This document shows, in pieces, positions 22,712 to 35,409 of a stretch of 64,000 nucleotides of DNA. Each line of letters opens with the position of its first letter. Position 1 is the stretch's first letter. The notes beneath the pieces are model-generated. The model had not been told where the DNA came from. It did not search any database and saw only the letters and a list, made by a program, of their open reading frames with translations. The DNA is from Cotesia glomerata (taxonomy: Eukaryota > Arthropoda > Insecta > Hymenoptera > Braconidae), in assembly GCF_020080835.1 (NCBI RefSeq), contig NC_058163.1, positions 22,657,904-22,721,903 of the forward strand. The letters are read 5' to 3'. The translations under genes were made by a program, and so were the position numbers.

Positions 22712-24764
22712 GCTTTTGAAAATTACTGATTAGTTCTATAGCTTTATTTTTGAACTTTAAATTTAAATTTTGGAAAAAAGAAAAAGATAGGGCAAAATTG
22801 ACTAGAATGTTTTTTGTAGAAAATTAAATTTTCTATAAAAAATATTTGATATAACTTTTTCGTATTTTCAATATTTGACCCAAAATTGTGAATTGAACAT
22901 TAAAAATTTAAATAAATAAACAAGTTTTTTATTTATAAATAATAATTATCTAAAATACAATAATAATAATAATGATAATAACAATAAATTTTTTTTTGCT
23001 CGGAGCGAGTCTGACTGAAAACTCGCTCCACAGCGAATTAAAACGTACGGCAATTATTAATTATGCGCAAGGTGTGTATGCCACGCGAACAGAAGAGATA
23101 TCCATTGGCGACCATTGCCGATCCTCGGCTCCACTGGACGGATCTTGGATCTCGTATTTAAAGCCCGGGGCTTTGTTTCAGCCAAGAGTTACCAAAGTGG
23201 GCCTGGATATGGATTGGACGTTGAACGTCTAACGTAGGGCTTTTAAAAATATCCACCATGGACTTCGGCTCCTATAACAGTGGTCGCTGGTGCCTTGTTG
23301 CAGACCCACTTCTCGTCTTCCAGCCCGAGGCTCATCCTCGGCCCACGCATCCCTCCCTCCCCTTTATTTGGTCGAAGCTCTTAAGAACCCTAGATGCATC
23401 TCAAGTCACCCCCGGGTAATTCCACGCCTCGTGACAAGATAAATTTACGTTTGAATCGAAAAATTTTACAGCAATCGCTTCTATTGATTTTATTTAAAAA
23501 AATTATTTTTTATTTTTAAGTAAATATTTTTTTTTTCAAAATTTTTTAGTCCTAAAAATTTTCTCAGTTCAATAAAATTTTTCTTAAATTAAGTTAATTT
23601 AATTTTTTTTGGGTAATAACAATAATTTATCACACATTATATTGGAAAGATAATATTTGGTGCGTGTCTCTAATATCCAACCGCGAAAAATTGCTCTAAT
23701 GACTTGACCTTCGTCTCCTGTCAGCCGATAGAAATTAAAAAAAAATTTATTTACTCAAAAAGTCGCTAATTGATGATAAATGTTGTTGCAAGTTTTTTTT
23801 GCCCGAAATTTTTGAATTTAAAATTACAATCCAATTTTGTACTTTTACTTTAAACTAAAAATTTATGTAAGTATACGAATATTATGTTTTTGTGACACTA
23901 GTAAATTGGGGACTGTAAAAATTGCATGTCATTTACAGACAGGTTTTATAAACGACTCTTTTATTCGATAATAATTGCGCGGATATAAACACTCGTTTTC
24001 TCGGATTTGCCGCTCTAATGACTTATGTTTCTACGAATATATCTTCCTCTTATATATATGTGAATATACTGTAGTATTTTGTATTTTGCAAATCTACTAT
24101 TCGCTACCTTAATTACATATAATTAAATTTTATTTATTTTTTTTCAATACAAATAAATAAATCACCGTTATAGTTATAACTTTTTTTTTTCGCCACCAGG
24201 AATTAAAATCGCGGGAACAAATGCCCGGTTTAATTAACAACTGCGGCAGTATGTATTTGGAAAAAGCTATTTTTAATTTTATTAAACAAACATTTACTTC
24301 GGTTTATTACTCTGTTTCGCAAGCAAACAAATAAACTTCAAGTTCACAGTTCGGAGTGCAAATAATTTATTTGAACGATCCCATAGAATAAAAATTTAAT
24401 TATACGCTCACCTATTTGCTTAATTATATCGTAATAAATAACAACTGGCGACCGACAAACGACTAGTTTACTAGTAATTAGTAATTAAAGTTATTTACTT
24501 TTAACGCTAGACTTTTAGTGGATAATTATTTTTGGCTGTCTAGTACAAGGCTAATAAAAAATTGTGTTCATCGAAAATTAGATATGATAAAATTCAAATT
24601 TTGTTTGAATTATAGGAGATAAGATAAAATTGATGAGGACCTTTAGTATAGAAAATAAAATTTCCTACAAAAAAACTCATCATTTTTTCGTATTTTCAAT
24701 ATTTTGTCTACATTAGACTTTTTCATACAATGAAATTCAAATTATGTGCGAAATATAAAAGGTA
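22712..24764. other. Noncoding; balanced block at 22990-23440
   Basis: A GC-richer block at 22990-23440 has an 86-codon frame (22972-23232) without known motif. The rest is AT-rich with dispersed low-complexity units near 22790-22880 and 24570-24740. Confidence 0.25.
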
Positions 24765-25638
24765 CACAGAAAAAAAATTTCTTGACTGGAGAACAAAATT
24801 CTTGGCTCAAGAAAATTTCCGGGTGCCTGAAGGAAGACCAAAGTTGTGTTGGCCAAAGTAAAAATGTTTCTTGAAATTCTATTCTTTGTGGAAGTCATTT
24901 TTTCTTAATTCAAATTATCATAAATACACAGTAAAAAATTTTTCGTCATTGTGTAAAGTGTAAAAATGTTTGTGTAAAATTTAACATTTTAGTGTGTAGA
25001 ATTTAACATTTTAGTATGTTGATTCAACACAATAGAGTGTTGATTTAACATAAATTGTGTAAAAAAAGTCATTAACACAAATTTTTGTGTTAAATTTGAC
25101 GAAAAATTTTTTACTGTGTACTTGATAAAATAAATTTTTATATTTGATCAAGATTTTTAAATACTTTAGGGAAGCAGCGCTACCTACTTCAGCTGAGAAA
25201 AAAATTTTCTCACCTTGAGAAAATTTTTGTCTTGAATATTTGATACCCATTTTATATTATTTTAGCGTGCAATTATCCATATTGAATGAAAAAAAATGAT
25301 TCAATATTATTTGATCTTTCCATTTGACATGTTAGTCAATAAAAATATTAATGAAAATTTACTTCTATCTTTATATTTAATTTTTTGGAGCAAGAGAGAA
25401 ATTTTCTCAAGGCAAGAAAATTTACTTCTATCAAGAACTAAATTTTTTGGAGCAAGAGGCTGAATTTTCTCAAAACAACAAGATTTTCTTGGATCAAGAT
25501 ACGTATTTCTTAAACCAAGAGAATTAATTTTATTGGAATAAGTGAAATTTCTTGTGTCAAAAAAAAATTTTTTTTTCTCTTAAGAAAATAATCAGGAAGA
25601 AAAATATTTTCTTGGCTCAAGTGAACCTCTTTTTCTGT
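24765..25638 (+). mobile_element. About 700-bp TIR MITE, family B copy 1 (interrupted)
   Basis: Starts CACAGAAAAAAAATTTCTTGACTGGAG and ends near TTTTTCTGT. It shares order and wording with 36985-37683, 41602-42292 (inverted), 45052-45747 and 48996-49696. Landmarks are TTCTTGGCTCAAGAAAATT, an AGCAGCGCYACCTACTTCAGCTGAG segment, 'tatattattttagcgtgcaatta', and repeated 'aagaaaatttacttctatc'. A 192-bp element at 24927-25118 interrupts it. Frames inside are not genes. Confidence 0.8.
24927..25118. mobile_element. 192-bp TIR MITE, family D, inside family B
   Basis: Ends CACAGTAAAAAATTTTTCGTCA and TGACGAAAAATTTTTTACTGTG are inverted repeats, flanked by TA. Other family B copies show the empty site 'ataaatacttgat', which proves the insertion. 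The interior repeats 'gtgttga/tcaacac' words. Confidence 0.85.
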
Positions 25639-27330
25639 TCAAAATTGATAAGAACTTTTTTTCTCAAAAATTAAATTTTCTACAAAAAAGTTCTCTTATT
25701 ATTTTTTCATATTTTCAATATTTTGTTCAAAATTTGAACTCAAATACAACAATAAAAAAAAATAGTCAAATTTTCGATCCCCCAATAGACTTCTTCATAC
25801 AATAAAATCCACGATTGCGAAATATAAAAGATATGATAAAATTTATAAAAACTTTTTTTACAGGAAATAAAATTCCCCACAAAAAAGATCTCTGATAATT
25901 TTTCCGTAAATTCAATAGTTTGTCAAAAACTTTGACTCAAAAATACCTATAAAAAATCAAGTCAAATTTTGTTTCTTACAAAGTTAAAAAAAAAAAGTAT
26001 AATATTATAAAAATTACTCAAATTTTTTCATAAAAGCTCTTCTATGAGACTTCTTCTAAAATAGACTTGACAGGATCGATTGCAAAATCTCGAGGATAAA
26101 AGTATGAGATTTATTTATTTTGCTGATAATTCTTTTGGGCCGATGGTAATCGGGAGTGGTGGTTGTTAGCTGGCATTCACTCTGCTGGACAGCTGAGGAC
26201 TGAGGGAATGCTGGCAGGTTGGTTTGCGCCGTTAAGGGGGTCCGGGCCGCCCCCGCCGGTCGGCAAGTGATTGCTCCCTCGAGGCAGGCATCGCGTGTCA
26301 GAGTCCGCTTATATTCCACCCCTGCTCTTGCTGGCTCTTGCATGAACCACATACACATCATCTCGCCACCCGGACCTTTGCCTTTCTCAAGCTCGCGGTC
26401 CCTTCTTTTATATAACTACACACCTATACACCTATACCTCAACTCTTTTATTTTATTTTATATATTTGCTGATCCGTACCATGTCGCTTTCTTTTGTCTC
26501 GAGACAATGGACACCAACTCTCATGTATTTAATCGCTGGTACTCAACCTGGAAAATTTAATTGTCCTGCAGGACTGAGGAATTTATTTTTTTGCGTTAAT
26601 TTGCGGTTTCAAGGGATCAGAGTGGTTAATAAGACTGGCACTCAGACAAGATTGCTGGCGTGAAAAGTTGGCATTACAGCACCCACGCATTCGAAGAACG
26701 AAAAAAAAATTTTTTTATTCAATTTTAATGATGCGTTATTAAAAAAAAAAAATTATTTTGAAATTTTAAATAGTTTTATAAATTTTTTGAGATTTTTATT
26801 CATTTTATTAAAAATAGAAAATTTGAATAGATTTTTTTATTATTATGTATAATATATTGAAAATATTAAAAAATGATAAGAAAGCTTTTTTATAGAGCAT
26901 TAAACTTTCTATAAAAAAATTTCTTATCAATTTTGTTATATCTTTCATATTCCAAACAAAATTTTAATTTTATTATTGTATACAGAAGTCTTAAGAGAAA
27001 TAGAAAATACTCGTTTTTTATTGTCACGTTTTATTCAAAATTTTGGATAAAATATTAAAATTATCAAAAAAAGAGATTTTTGTTATAGAAAATTAAATTT
27101 CCTATAAAAAAAGATTCATATTAATATTATTGCATTTCTTGTATTTTAATTAATTTCTATCTTTTATAAAAATATCACCATTTCAATTTATACATACAAG
27201 CAATTAATTTTTATCTTTAATTAATTGTTTCTTCACAAATTATATTATTATTAAAAGTTAAAGTCACTGTTAAATAGTACTACAATAGTACTAAACTTCC
27301 TCACAAAAAAAAATATACATCTATTTTCGC
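25639..27330. other. Noncoding; balanced block at 26090-26690
   Basis: AT-rich dispersed repeat units occupy 25640-25930 and 26790-27130. A GC-richer block at 26090-26690 has frames up to 113 codons on either strand, with no recognised motif. Confidence 0.3.
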
Positions 27331-28755
27331 TTAAGGAGATCCAAGTACCCTCCTAGTGTAAAGAAGGTCTATAAAAAAATAATACGTATAAATACTTTTG
27401 TTACTCATCTTAAAATTTATTTTTAAATTAATTAACAACATTTTTAAGGAAATTTCTGAAAAATTTACTCATTAAATAATTATTAACATTTAATTGACTA
27501 ATAAAAAATATAGCACTCTGACTTACCGGTATACACTTGACAACACCGCAAGAGTTCCCTAACCTTAAAATTAACTTATGTTTACTGTCTAACTAAAATG
27601 ACTAAGATCTTCTAGCATTTAAAAAACCGCGGTTACTTATGCGCCAGGTAACTGCGCAAGCGGTGTTGCCAAGTCAAATACAAGACTTTAAAGAACGGAA
27701 GTTCCGAGTGATTTTTCATAAAAAATATAAAATATCTCCGTAATACATTGGGAAAGCTACTTTTTTTATTGTTTTAATCGAAAGCTTATTATTTTTTCAA
27801 TCAAATTCAATAGAAATAAAATTTTTTTAAAATCGTTAATTGCATTAAATTTTTAACCAAAATACACGGCTGGTGGAATCTCCATTTTACATGTAAAAAT
27901 TACAATTTTTAAACATAATTATTTGATTAAATATCCTGGAAACCTATTGTTTTTTAATTTTTTTATTAATTATTAGGTTATGTAGATTGAATTTACAAAT
28001 TTTTAGGAAGTTTTAAAAATTTGACTACTTCGCGTGAATCTTCTTAAGAAAATCCAAGTACCTTCGTAGTGTAAATAATGTCTATAAAAAAATAATACGT
28101 ATAAATACTTTTGTTACGCATCTTAAAATTAATTTTTAAATTAATTAACAACATTTTTAAGGAAATTTCTGAAAAATTTACTCATTAAATAATTATTAAC
28201 ATTTAATTGACTAATAAAAAATATAGCTCTCTGAATTATCGGTATACACTTGACAACACAAAAAGAGTTCCCTAACCTTAAAATTTATTTATGTTTACTG
28301 TCTAACTAAAATGACTAAGATCTTCTAGCATTTAAAAAACCGCGGTTACTTATGCGCCAGGTAACTGCGCAAGCGGTGTTGCCAAGTCAAATACAAGACT
28401 TTAAAGAACGGAAGTTCCGAGTGATTTTTCATAAAAAATATAAATTATCTCCGTAATACATTGGGAAAGCTACTTTTTTTATTGTTTTAATCGAAAGCTT
28501 ATTATTTTTTCAATCAAATTCAATGAAAATAAAATTTTTTTAAATCGTTAATTGCATTAAATTCTTAACCAATTACACGGCTGGTGGAATCTCCACTTTA
28601 CATGTAAAAATTACAATTTTCAAACCTAATTATTTGATTAAATATCCCGGAATACTGTTTTTTAATTTTTTTATTAATTATTAGGTTATGTAGATTGAAT
28701 TTACAAATTTTCAGGAAGTTTTAAAAATTTGACTACTTCGCGTGGATTTTTTGAA
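27331..28755. repeat. Tandem segmental duplication, two units of about 713 bp
   Basis: The unit from 'ttaaggagatccaagtacc' (27331) repeats from 'ttaagaaaatccaagtacc' (28044). The two are nearly identical over their whole length. Shared landmarks include 'aaaaaaccgcggttacttat', GCGCCAGGTAACTGCGC, 'gcggtgttgccaagtc' and 'tttgactacttcgcgtg' at the end. Neither unit has a frame of note. The high identity means the duplication is recent compared with the other repeats here. Confidence 0.95.
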
Positions 28756-30355
28756 ATATAATAAGCAATTTTCATAAAATTTAAAACTTTTTCTCAATGA
28801 TCATATGAACAGAGTTACATCCAACATATATAAAAACAGTCATAAAAAACATTAAATATTACCCAGCGTTTACCTGGTTCGTGATCCTGATTAGATCCTG
28901 TCATTGTTTGAGGACCTGGAGACTGTATTTGAGTAACTCGTGTCCGTGTCGAGCGTTATTCGTTATGCAAATGAGATCTTAGACCTCTGAAGTAAAGGAT
29001 AGGCTCGGTTCAATAGACCTTCGACCCTTGGGTCCGGATAATTTGTTTACGAGGAACTTACGCGGGTATTCCGTTCCCCGTTGGATGATCGGCGTGGGCC
29101 CTGGGGCACCCTCGGTCAGCACAAACCCGCAATTGCCACGCAAGTACCAACAAGGACAAGGTAAAGTCTTATTGAGAAGCTGGAGCGAGAGCAGGCCAAT
29201 CCCAGCAGACGATCGGGGCTCTCGTACTCTCCTGGCATCTTCAGATTGTCCTGGGGCTCAAGAAAACGACCAGCAGAACGGGAATAAAGAAGAAAGAAGA
29301 AAGAGCAACCAAGGCTGGATGATGTTGATCCCAGTCGCGCGACCAAGACAGCAAAAGATCCTCTTCTGCTATGCGATTTACATACGATTACCGTAAGAGC
29401 TAGCTCGGATAAAGGAGCAAGGAGCAAGAGTAAGGATAGGAGGCACGCACACCCACGCTAGGGGAGACCGAACGAAGAATGCCGATGGTTTTGCCCGCGG
29501 AGCAGAATCATACGAAGTGCTTTCTTCCTTCGGCTTAACAAAACTCACGCGAGAGAAGGAACAACCAACAAGTTAAGAGCTGAGCCAAAGGTAGGATGTG
29601 CCTGCCTTTCTTCCTTACTGGCTTGCTTTGGTCCGGTCTTGTCTGGTCTCGACTGGTCTGGATTTCAGTCCTCGGGCGGCGGGATGTCGATGAGCAGCAG
29701 TCCGCGTGGGCCGCGCAGTAGGTTCCTGGCACCCTGAAGAAGCCTTTCCTCCGGCAGAGCATCAGAATACAATGCTCTACACTCTGCTTTTTTACTTCGG
29801 TGTTTTGTTTTCACTTTACAACTATCAACTCTGATATGTTGGATTGGCGAACTAAGGACCAGAAGTGGGCAGAGGAAAATTCGTACACTGATAAAAAAAT
29901 TAAGGTAGTTCTTTCCCAACCTATAGTTTATGCTACTGCTGTCTTTTTCATTCGCTAGTGTCGCCTCTCTTACGGGCTATTGCTCACTTACTTCCACATA
30001 TGACTTTATTTCTTTACTTTACTAGTTTATCAATGATTTCTCAAAAACTATGTGGTAGGGAATTCCAGAATTTTTTAGGGTAATTATACATGTATTAATC
30101 TAAGTAATATTAGTTTTTCGTGAAATTCTTAAAATTTCACCCAATACAAAAAAAAATAAAACTTCGCAGTTTTCTCTCTCTTCTCCCATACCGCCTGTGT
30201 AAAGACGTCATTTTCAATTGCAATTATCTTCGGTTAGAAGTGGTAAATCGTCTCCAAATTTTAACAGCATGTGCATTATGGATTTAAGTACTAATATTAT
30301 AAATTTGAAGTACTTATAGTATAAATTTGGAAGATTTCTTGAAATTTTCCTCGCA
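28756..30355. other. Noncoding; GC-richer block at 28870-29780
   Basis: The block carries several overlapping frames (122 codons plus at 29028-29396, 103 codons minus) with no family I recognise. A minus-strand ATG with 31 open bases and a CAG|GTAAAC donor lies at 28904-28874, but its phase does not fit the exon at 2210-2287. The block may be regulatory. The rest is AT-rich. Confidence 0.25.
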
Positions 30356-31087
30356 CACTGATAGAAGGATTTGTTTATAGTTAACAATATTTGTTAATAA
30401 AAACATTGTAAAAATATTTGTTAATATTTAACAAATCATATGAGAGACCACTTTTTAGTCCTTAAGGTAGTACTACTGTTACCACAAGAGTCAAATCCCA
30501 AAACCTAACCTTATTTGATTAACGTAGTAGATTTCCCTATACTAAATCACGTTGGAGAAAGAGAGACAGAGATAAATTTTGAATGTTTTTTATCAATAAA
30601 TATTCTCATATTCTTGGAAACCATACTGATTGTTATTAAATATATTCTAGATGTTATTTTCTCTCGTTGTCTTAATTTTTATAAGAATCTGAACGTCCAG
30701 TTTTGTGAAATAAAATAAAGTCTGTGATTTTCCATAAGGATCAATGGTAAAAGCAAAAATATGTAGATATTAATATCTTTTTTTCAGGACTTGCCAAGCT
30801 TCCAAAAATTTTACTGCTTAATTATGATATTATAAAGTACCAATATGCCAAATTTCATTAAATTCTGAACGTCAATTCTAAAACCGGTAGTACTACCTTA
30901 ACAAATATTTTTTAGAATGTAAAACGATTTATTAATATTTTATAAATGAATATCAGATTTATTAAATACAAACAAATCATTTTAAATACTAAGAAATATT
31001 TGTTTAATACTAAAAAGTGGTCTCTAATAAATGATTTGTTAACTGTTAACAAATATTTTTTAATACAAATAAATCCTTCTATCAGTG
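30356..31087. mobile_element. Family A hairpin MITE, interrupted copy
   Basis: Ends CACTGATAGAAGGATTTG and AAATCCTTCTATCAGTG. Removing 30466-30897 and one TTAA leaves about 296 bp that matches the 271-bp copies at 13597 and 54150, including AGAGACCACTTTTTAGTCC and its complement. Confidence 0.85.
30466..30897. mobile_element. 432-bp TTAA-flanked element inside family A
   Basis: Flanked by TTAA at 30462-30465 and 30898-30901, with ends GGTAGTACTAC and GTAGTACTACC. The uninterrupted complement of 'gtccttaacaaatatttcttag' in family A at about 13770-13805 shows the empty site. A 67-codon plus frame (30515-30718) has no recognised motif. This is a piggyBac-type non-autonomous element by target site. 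Confidence 0.85.
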
Positions 31088-31334
31088 CATGACTCAACTA
31101 CCTTAAAGAGAAAAATCTTGAATCAAGAAAATTTATTTGAAGAATTTCACGGTCTCAAATTGAGTACATAACTATTTTATGAGCTTTGATGTTTATTTTT
31201 TTCCATGAAAAAATTTTTTGATAGGGTAAAAGACCCCAATAGTGGCGGGGACCCCATTACTGACACTTTCTTTAATTTTTATGCTTATTCAATTAAGAAA
31301 ACCATTAATTTCAATAATGAATATACTATTTCTA

Positions 31335-31573
31335 CACTGAAAAAAAAATTTTTTTCCACCTAGAATACTAAAATTTTTTACTCGAGTTTTCTTGATTTAA
31401 AAAACTGTTTTTTTTAACCTTAAAATACCACGTTTTATTATAAAGCTAGTTTTTTGGCAGTTAGAAAACTTTATTCTTATAATTAAGAAACTTTCGTATT
31501 CTAATCATAAGAATACAAATTTTTTATCCATAAGGAAAAATTTCCTAGGTAGAAAAAAACTTTTTTTTCAGTG
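31335..31573. mobile_element. 239-bp TIR MITE
   Basis: Ends CACTGAAAAAAAAATTTTTTTCCACCTAG and CTAGGTAGAAAAAAACTTTTTTTTCAGTG (partly shown) are inverted and flanked by TA at 31333-31334 and 31574-31575. The interior is a near-complete hairpin of AT-rich words. It shares the CACTGA-type end with family C. Confidence 0.8.
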
Positions 31574-34500
31574 TAATCTTTAAGACCTTTAGATCAAAAA
31601 CATTTTTAATTTTTATTCCAAGTAGAACATTTTTTCATTGAAAAAAAAAGTGCCACTAATTATAGCCTGATATTGTCAAAATTTCTAAAATGGCCATATA
31701 TGACCTGATATATGCATATTAAATTTTTTAACATGTCCTGATCTAAATACTTTTCATTTTAGTATATATATAGTCATGCATGATTTTATAATAAAAGAAA
31801 GAACATTAATTTTATTAGAAAAAGTATAATTCATAAAATTTATCAATAATTTTCCTAAAAAGTTAATCATTATAAAAACAAAAAAAAATTGCAAATTTTT
31901 GAGGAAAATTTGTAACGACAAAAAAAATTCTTCTACAATTCAAACGAAAGTATGAATACGAATACCAAAGGAATACTTTGTCCATGACATGCCGGGGCAG
32001 TAAGGCCCTTCAGAGGCTGAATCGGTACAGGCGGATTCAATTGGAATAAAAGCCCCGATATTATAGTCAGAGATCCTCGGTAGAGGGAGAACGGGGCCTG
32101 GTAGGTCGAGCCACCGCACGAGTTACGTATCTCGAATTCTGTCAGGGCGTGGCCAGATAGCCGGAATCTGCGATGCGTCTTAAATTTTTTATCCGGGTGT
32201 TTTTTTTATTTAAAATATTTTTTTAACAAAATATCGAGGATAACACTGGTCTGGCCTCCTCCGCTTTGCAATTGCCGTCGAGCGTTTAGGAGCACGCAAT
32301 TACGGAATTCCTGAGGCAGAGTTTGCCTTGAGGACCTAACCTCTACTCGCTCCAAAATACCAAATACTTTGTGCAAAGTTAACTCTTTCTGTTTCTGCAT
32401 ACTTTCTCCGTCTTTATCTTTTCTTCCCTTTTCTCCAGCCTGAACTTAATATTTTATTATATTATCCTACTTGTTCGTTCCTGGTTGTTGGTTGTTCGCT
32501 GTCGGTTTGCTCCGTCATAACCCTCAAAAGTACTCCGTCCGGACCGCTCACCGCTCACCTCGTGAATCAGATACACAGGTATCTCGGCATTGCTCGGCAT
32601 AATATATTACACGGGGTTTCTCTTCTCGTTCGTGCATCGAGCCTCGGGACATGCGGGTGTATAATCTTTGACCGGTTTCAGAGAGAGCCTTTTTGGGCCC
32701 CAATTACAGGGCCAGTACCACCGAACCAACAGACCAACGCCCCCACCGCTCAACCAACTTTTAGTCTTTGCTCTGAGCGATAATACAACAACAACCCGAC
32801 TATAAAAACAATAACAATAACTAATCCCACTCGAGCAAACAATGCTTTTTACTTTCTGATAAATTCCGGGGCAATTCCGAGGATCTAAAAATCCTCATGA
32901 TTTTTTTTTTTAATGTTTCAAACTGTAAAACTCAAGTTCGACGCCTTTATAACACCAGGAGATCGTAAATAATAACTTTATTTTTTTTTGTTTTAAAAAT
33001 GATTCAATTTTTTAACTTTGGACCAATTTTTGACGGATAAATTTTTTTTATATAATTATATAGAGCTCAAAAACTTTTAAAATAAAAATATTTATTTTCT
33101 AAATTATTTTATAAAAATTATATACTTTTAATTATTATTTTTTGTTTAATTTTAGTTTTATGTAAACTTTTTATTTCAAAAATTTAATTTGATTTATTTT
33201 TTTTTTAATACAATAATAAAATAAGGAAAAAAATTATGTGCATAAAAAATAAACAAATTAAAATTTTTAAAAATGATTTTTTCAAAATTTTTCTCTCAAA
33301 CAAATTTTTTAATTTAAAATTAGTAAAATTATTTCTAAAATCTGTTGATAAATTTATCAAAATATGATAAATAATTTAAAAAAATTTTTTCCCCCAATTA
33401 TGCTTTCAACCCCAATTAAATCTAGTTGTCAGTTGACAATTTTTTAATTTTCTTTAGAAAATAAATTTGTTCCAAAAATTAATTTAAAAAAAATTGCATT
33501 TTTAATTTATTAAAATTTCTCCATGTCAATTTTTTTAAATTGTTTTTTTGCTATAATTTATTTGTTAAAAAAATTCTTAAAATGATCAAATAACTGCTAA
33601 ATTAATTTTCATATTAAAACTTGACCAATTCCAAAAAAATAGCCAGCTTACCCCTAAAATTTCTAAAACTAAACTCCACCCGTTATTTCTTCCAACACTA
33701 ACTTCTTATCCTTATCCTATCGTTACATTGGTATCCTGGGCCTTACAAAAGGACTAACGAAGAGTAGAGGGAGCGAAGGATGCCCAAAGGGGACGCTTGG
33801 ACTTATGTGCTGGCTGTATATGCACGCCGCCTCATACTCGGCTCGAAATTGCAACAACGAGTATGATGGAGGCTTGGAACTTAGCTTATAGTATTATAGT
33901 ATTAATATGAGGTAGGTACTATTCCTCACTCGCTACCCAATAATATATACGCGTATAAATATAAATCTAAATATAAAGGCTGCGCGATGCCCGGACACTG
34001 TCATTGTAATTAATTATCGCGGATAATTCGAGGATAAATTTATAATAGATCGGGTAAAAAAGTAAACCCTTGAGTTTGAACTTTTTTCACTTTTTTCGAT
34101 CGGGTGGTCGCGTGTATCTCGTAAATGTTCCTCCACCTCCACCTCCACCTTGGATTGCACTGTAGTTATTATAGTTTGGTTAAAAGCACCATGGACATCG
34201 CAGATAGCTCTTGTCTTGCTCTTGGCCTTGAGGCCCAGCACCAGCGATTTCTCGGACACATAATTAGCTAACATCTATCAGCCTCCAGCAAATCCAGTGT
34301 GTGATGTACGCGGGCAGCGAGAAACGGGCATTGTGCAGTCTCAGAGACTCAACTCGGGATTCGCCGCTCGCTATCATCCTTATCTAGATGAATTTGATTA
34401 GCGCATTAGTCTTGATACCGGAGCAATTACTGTGATTTAAATTAGGATTGGTATCAAGCTGGCTCCGAAAGAAAACTAGCCTGTACTTGTACCTGGACCT

Positions 34501-34980
34501 GTATCTCAAGTTGTAGTGGGTGCCTAAGGATAAGGATAAGGATGAGAGAGAGAAAATCTTGGGAAGACACCTGCCAAAAGGGTTCACATTAAGAAACTGT
34601 TCTGCCCCAGGTGACGACGATTCGATAAGAATATTAATGCCTAATAATGGGATATGAATCCCTAATAATTCTGCAGCTGCATCTTTCAGTTTTGTTTAAT
34701 CCTACGCGTATCTTTAAATTTTATTTAAAACCTTGTATTATTGTTGGGACTTTTATTTGGCAGATTTTTTTTTTTTTTTTTTTACTTACGAAACAACAAA
34801 TTGATGGAGAAAGTTATTAGAGATGTTTGTGTTTATGTAATTTTTTTTAAGTGGGAAACTTTGATCTTAAGAAAATTTTAGGACAAATTTTGATTTTAGA
34901 GAAATTTTAAAATAAAAATATGTAAACTTACCAAATTTTAATCTTGAAATATTTTTAGAATTAAAAATTTTATACTTATA
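31574..34980. other. Noncoding; several balanced blocks
   Basis: GC-richer blocks occur at 31970-32170, 32230-32830 and 33720-34640, with AT-rich DNA between them at 32880-33700. The 64-codon minus frame at 32206-32400 has even codon use but no motif or clear splice borders. No transposon ends were found. Confidence 0.25.
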
Positions 34981-35409
34981 TAAATTTTAATTTTAAAAGG
35001 AAAAATTTTTTACGTTAAAAATTTTGAACTCAAAAAAATCTGACTGACAAATTTTGATCCTGAAAAATTTTTATAAAAATAAATTTTAATTTTAAAAGGG
35101 AAAAATTTTTTACGTTAAAATTTTGGACTCAAAAATCTGACTGACAAATTTTGATACAGAAAAATTTTTATAAAAATAAATTTTAATTTTAAATATTTAG
35201 AACTCAAAAAAATTTGATTAACAAATTTTGAACCTGAAAAATTTTTATTTTAAAAGGAAAAATTTTTACGTTAAAATTTTGAACTCAAAAAAATCTGACT
35301 GACAAATTTTGATCCTGAAAAATTTTTATAAAAATAAATTTTAATTTTAAAAATTTTGAACTCAAAAAAATTTGACTAACAAATTTTGATCCTGAAAAAT
35401 TTTTATAAA
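34981..35409. repeat. AT-rich tandem array, about five irregular units
   Basis: Units of about 70-105 bp follow the pattern 'aaattttaattttaaaagg...ttttgaactcaaaaaaa...ctgacaaattttgatcctgaaaaatttttat'. The best matches start near 34981, 35083, 35177 and 35337, with one shortened unit between. It is a minisatellite-like array with no coding potential. Confidence 0.7.

Noticed and set aside
28874..28904. Minus-strand ATG exon candidate (MTGSNQDHEP, donor GTAAAC)
   Set aside because: It ends in phase 1, while the exon at 2210-2287 starts in phase 0, so it cannot be an alternative first exon of that model; too short to stand alone.
29028..29396. 122-codon plus-strand frame
   Set aside because: No recognisable motif; the opposite strand is open over the same stretch, as expected for GC-richer DNA.
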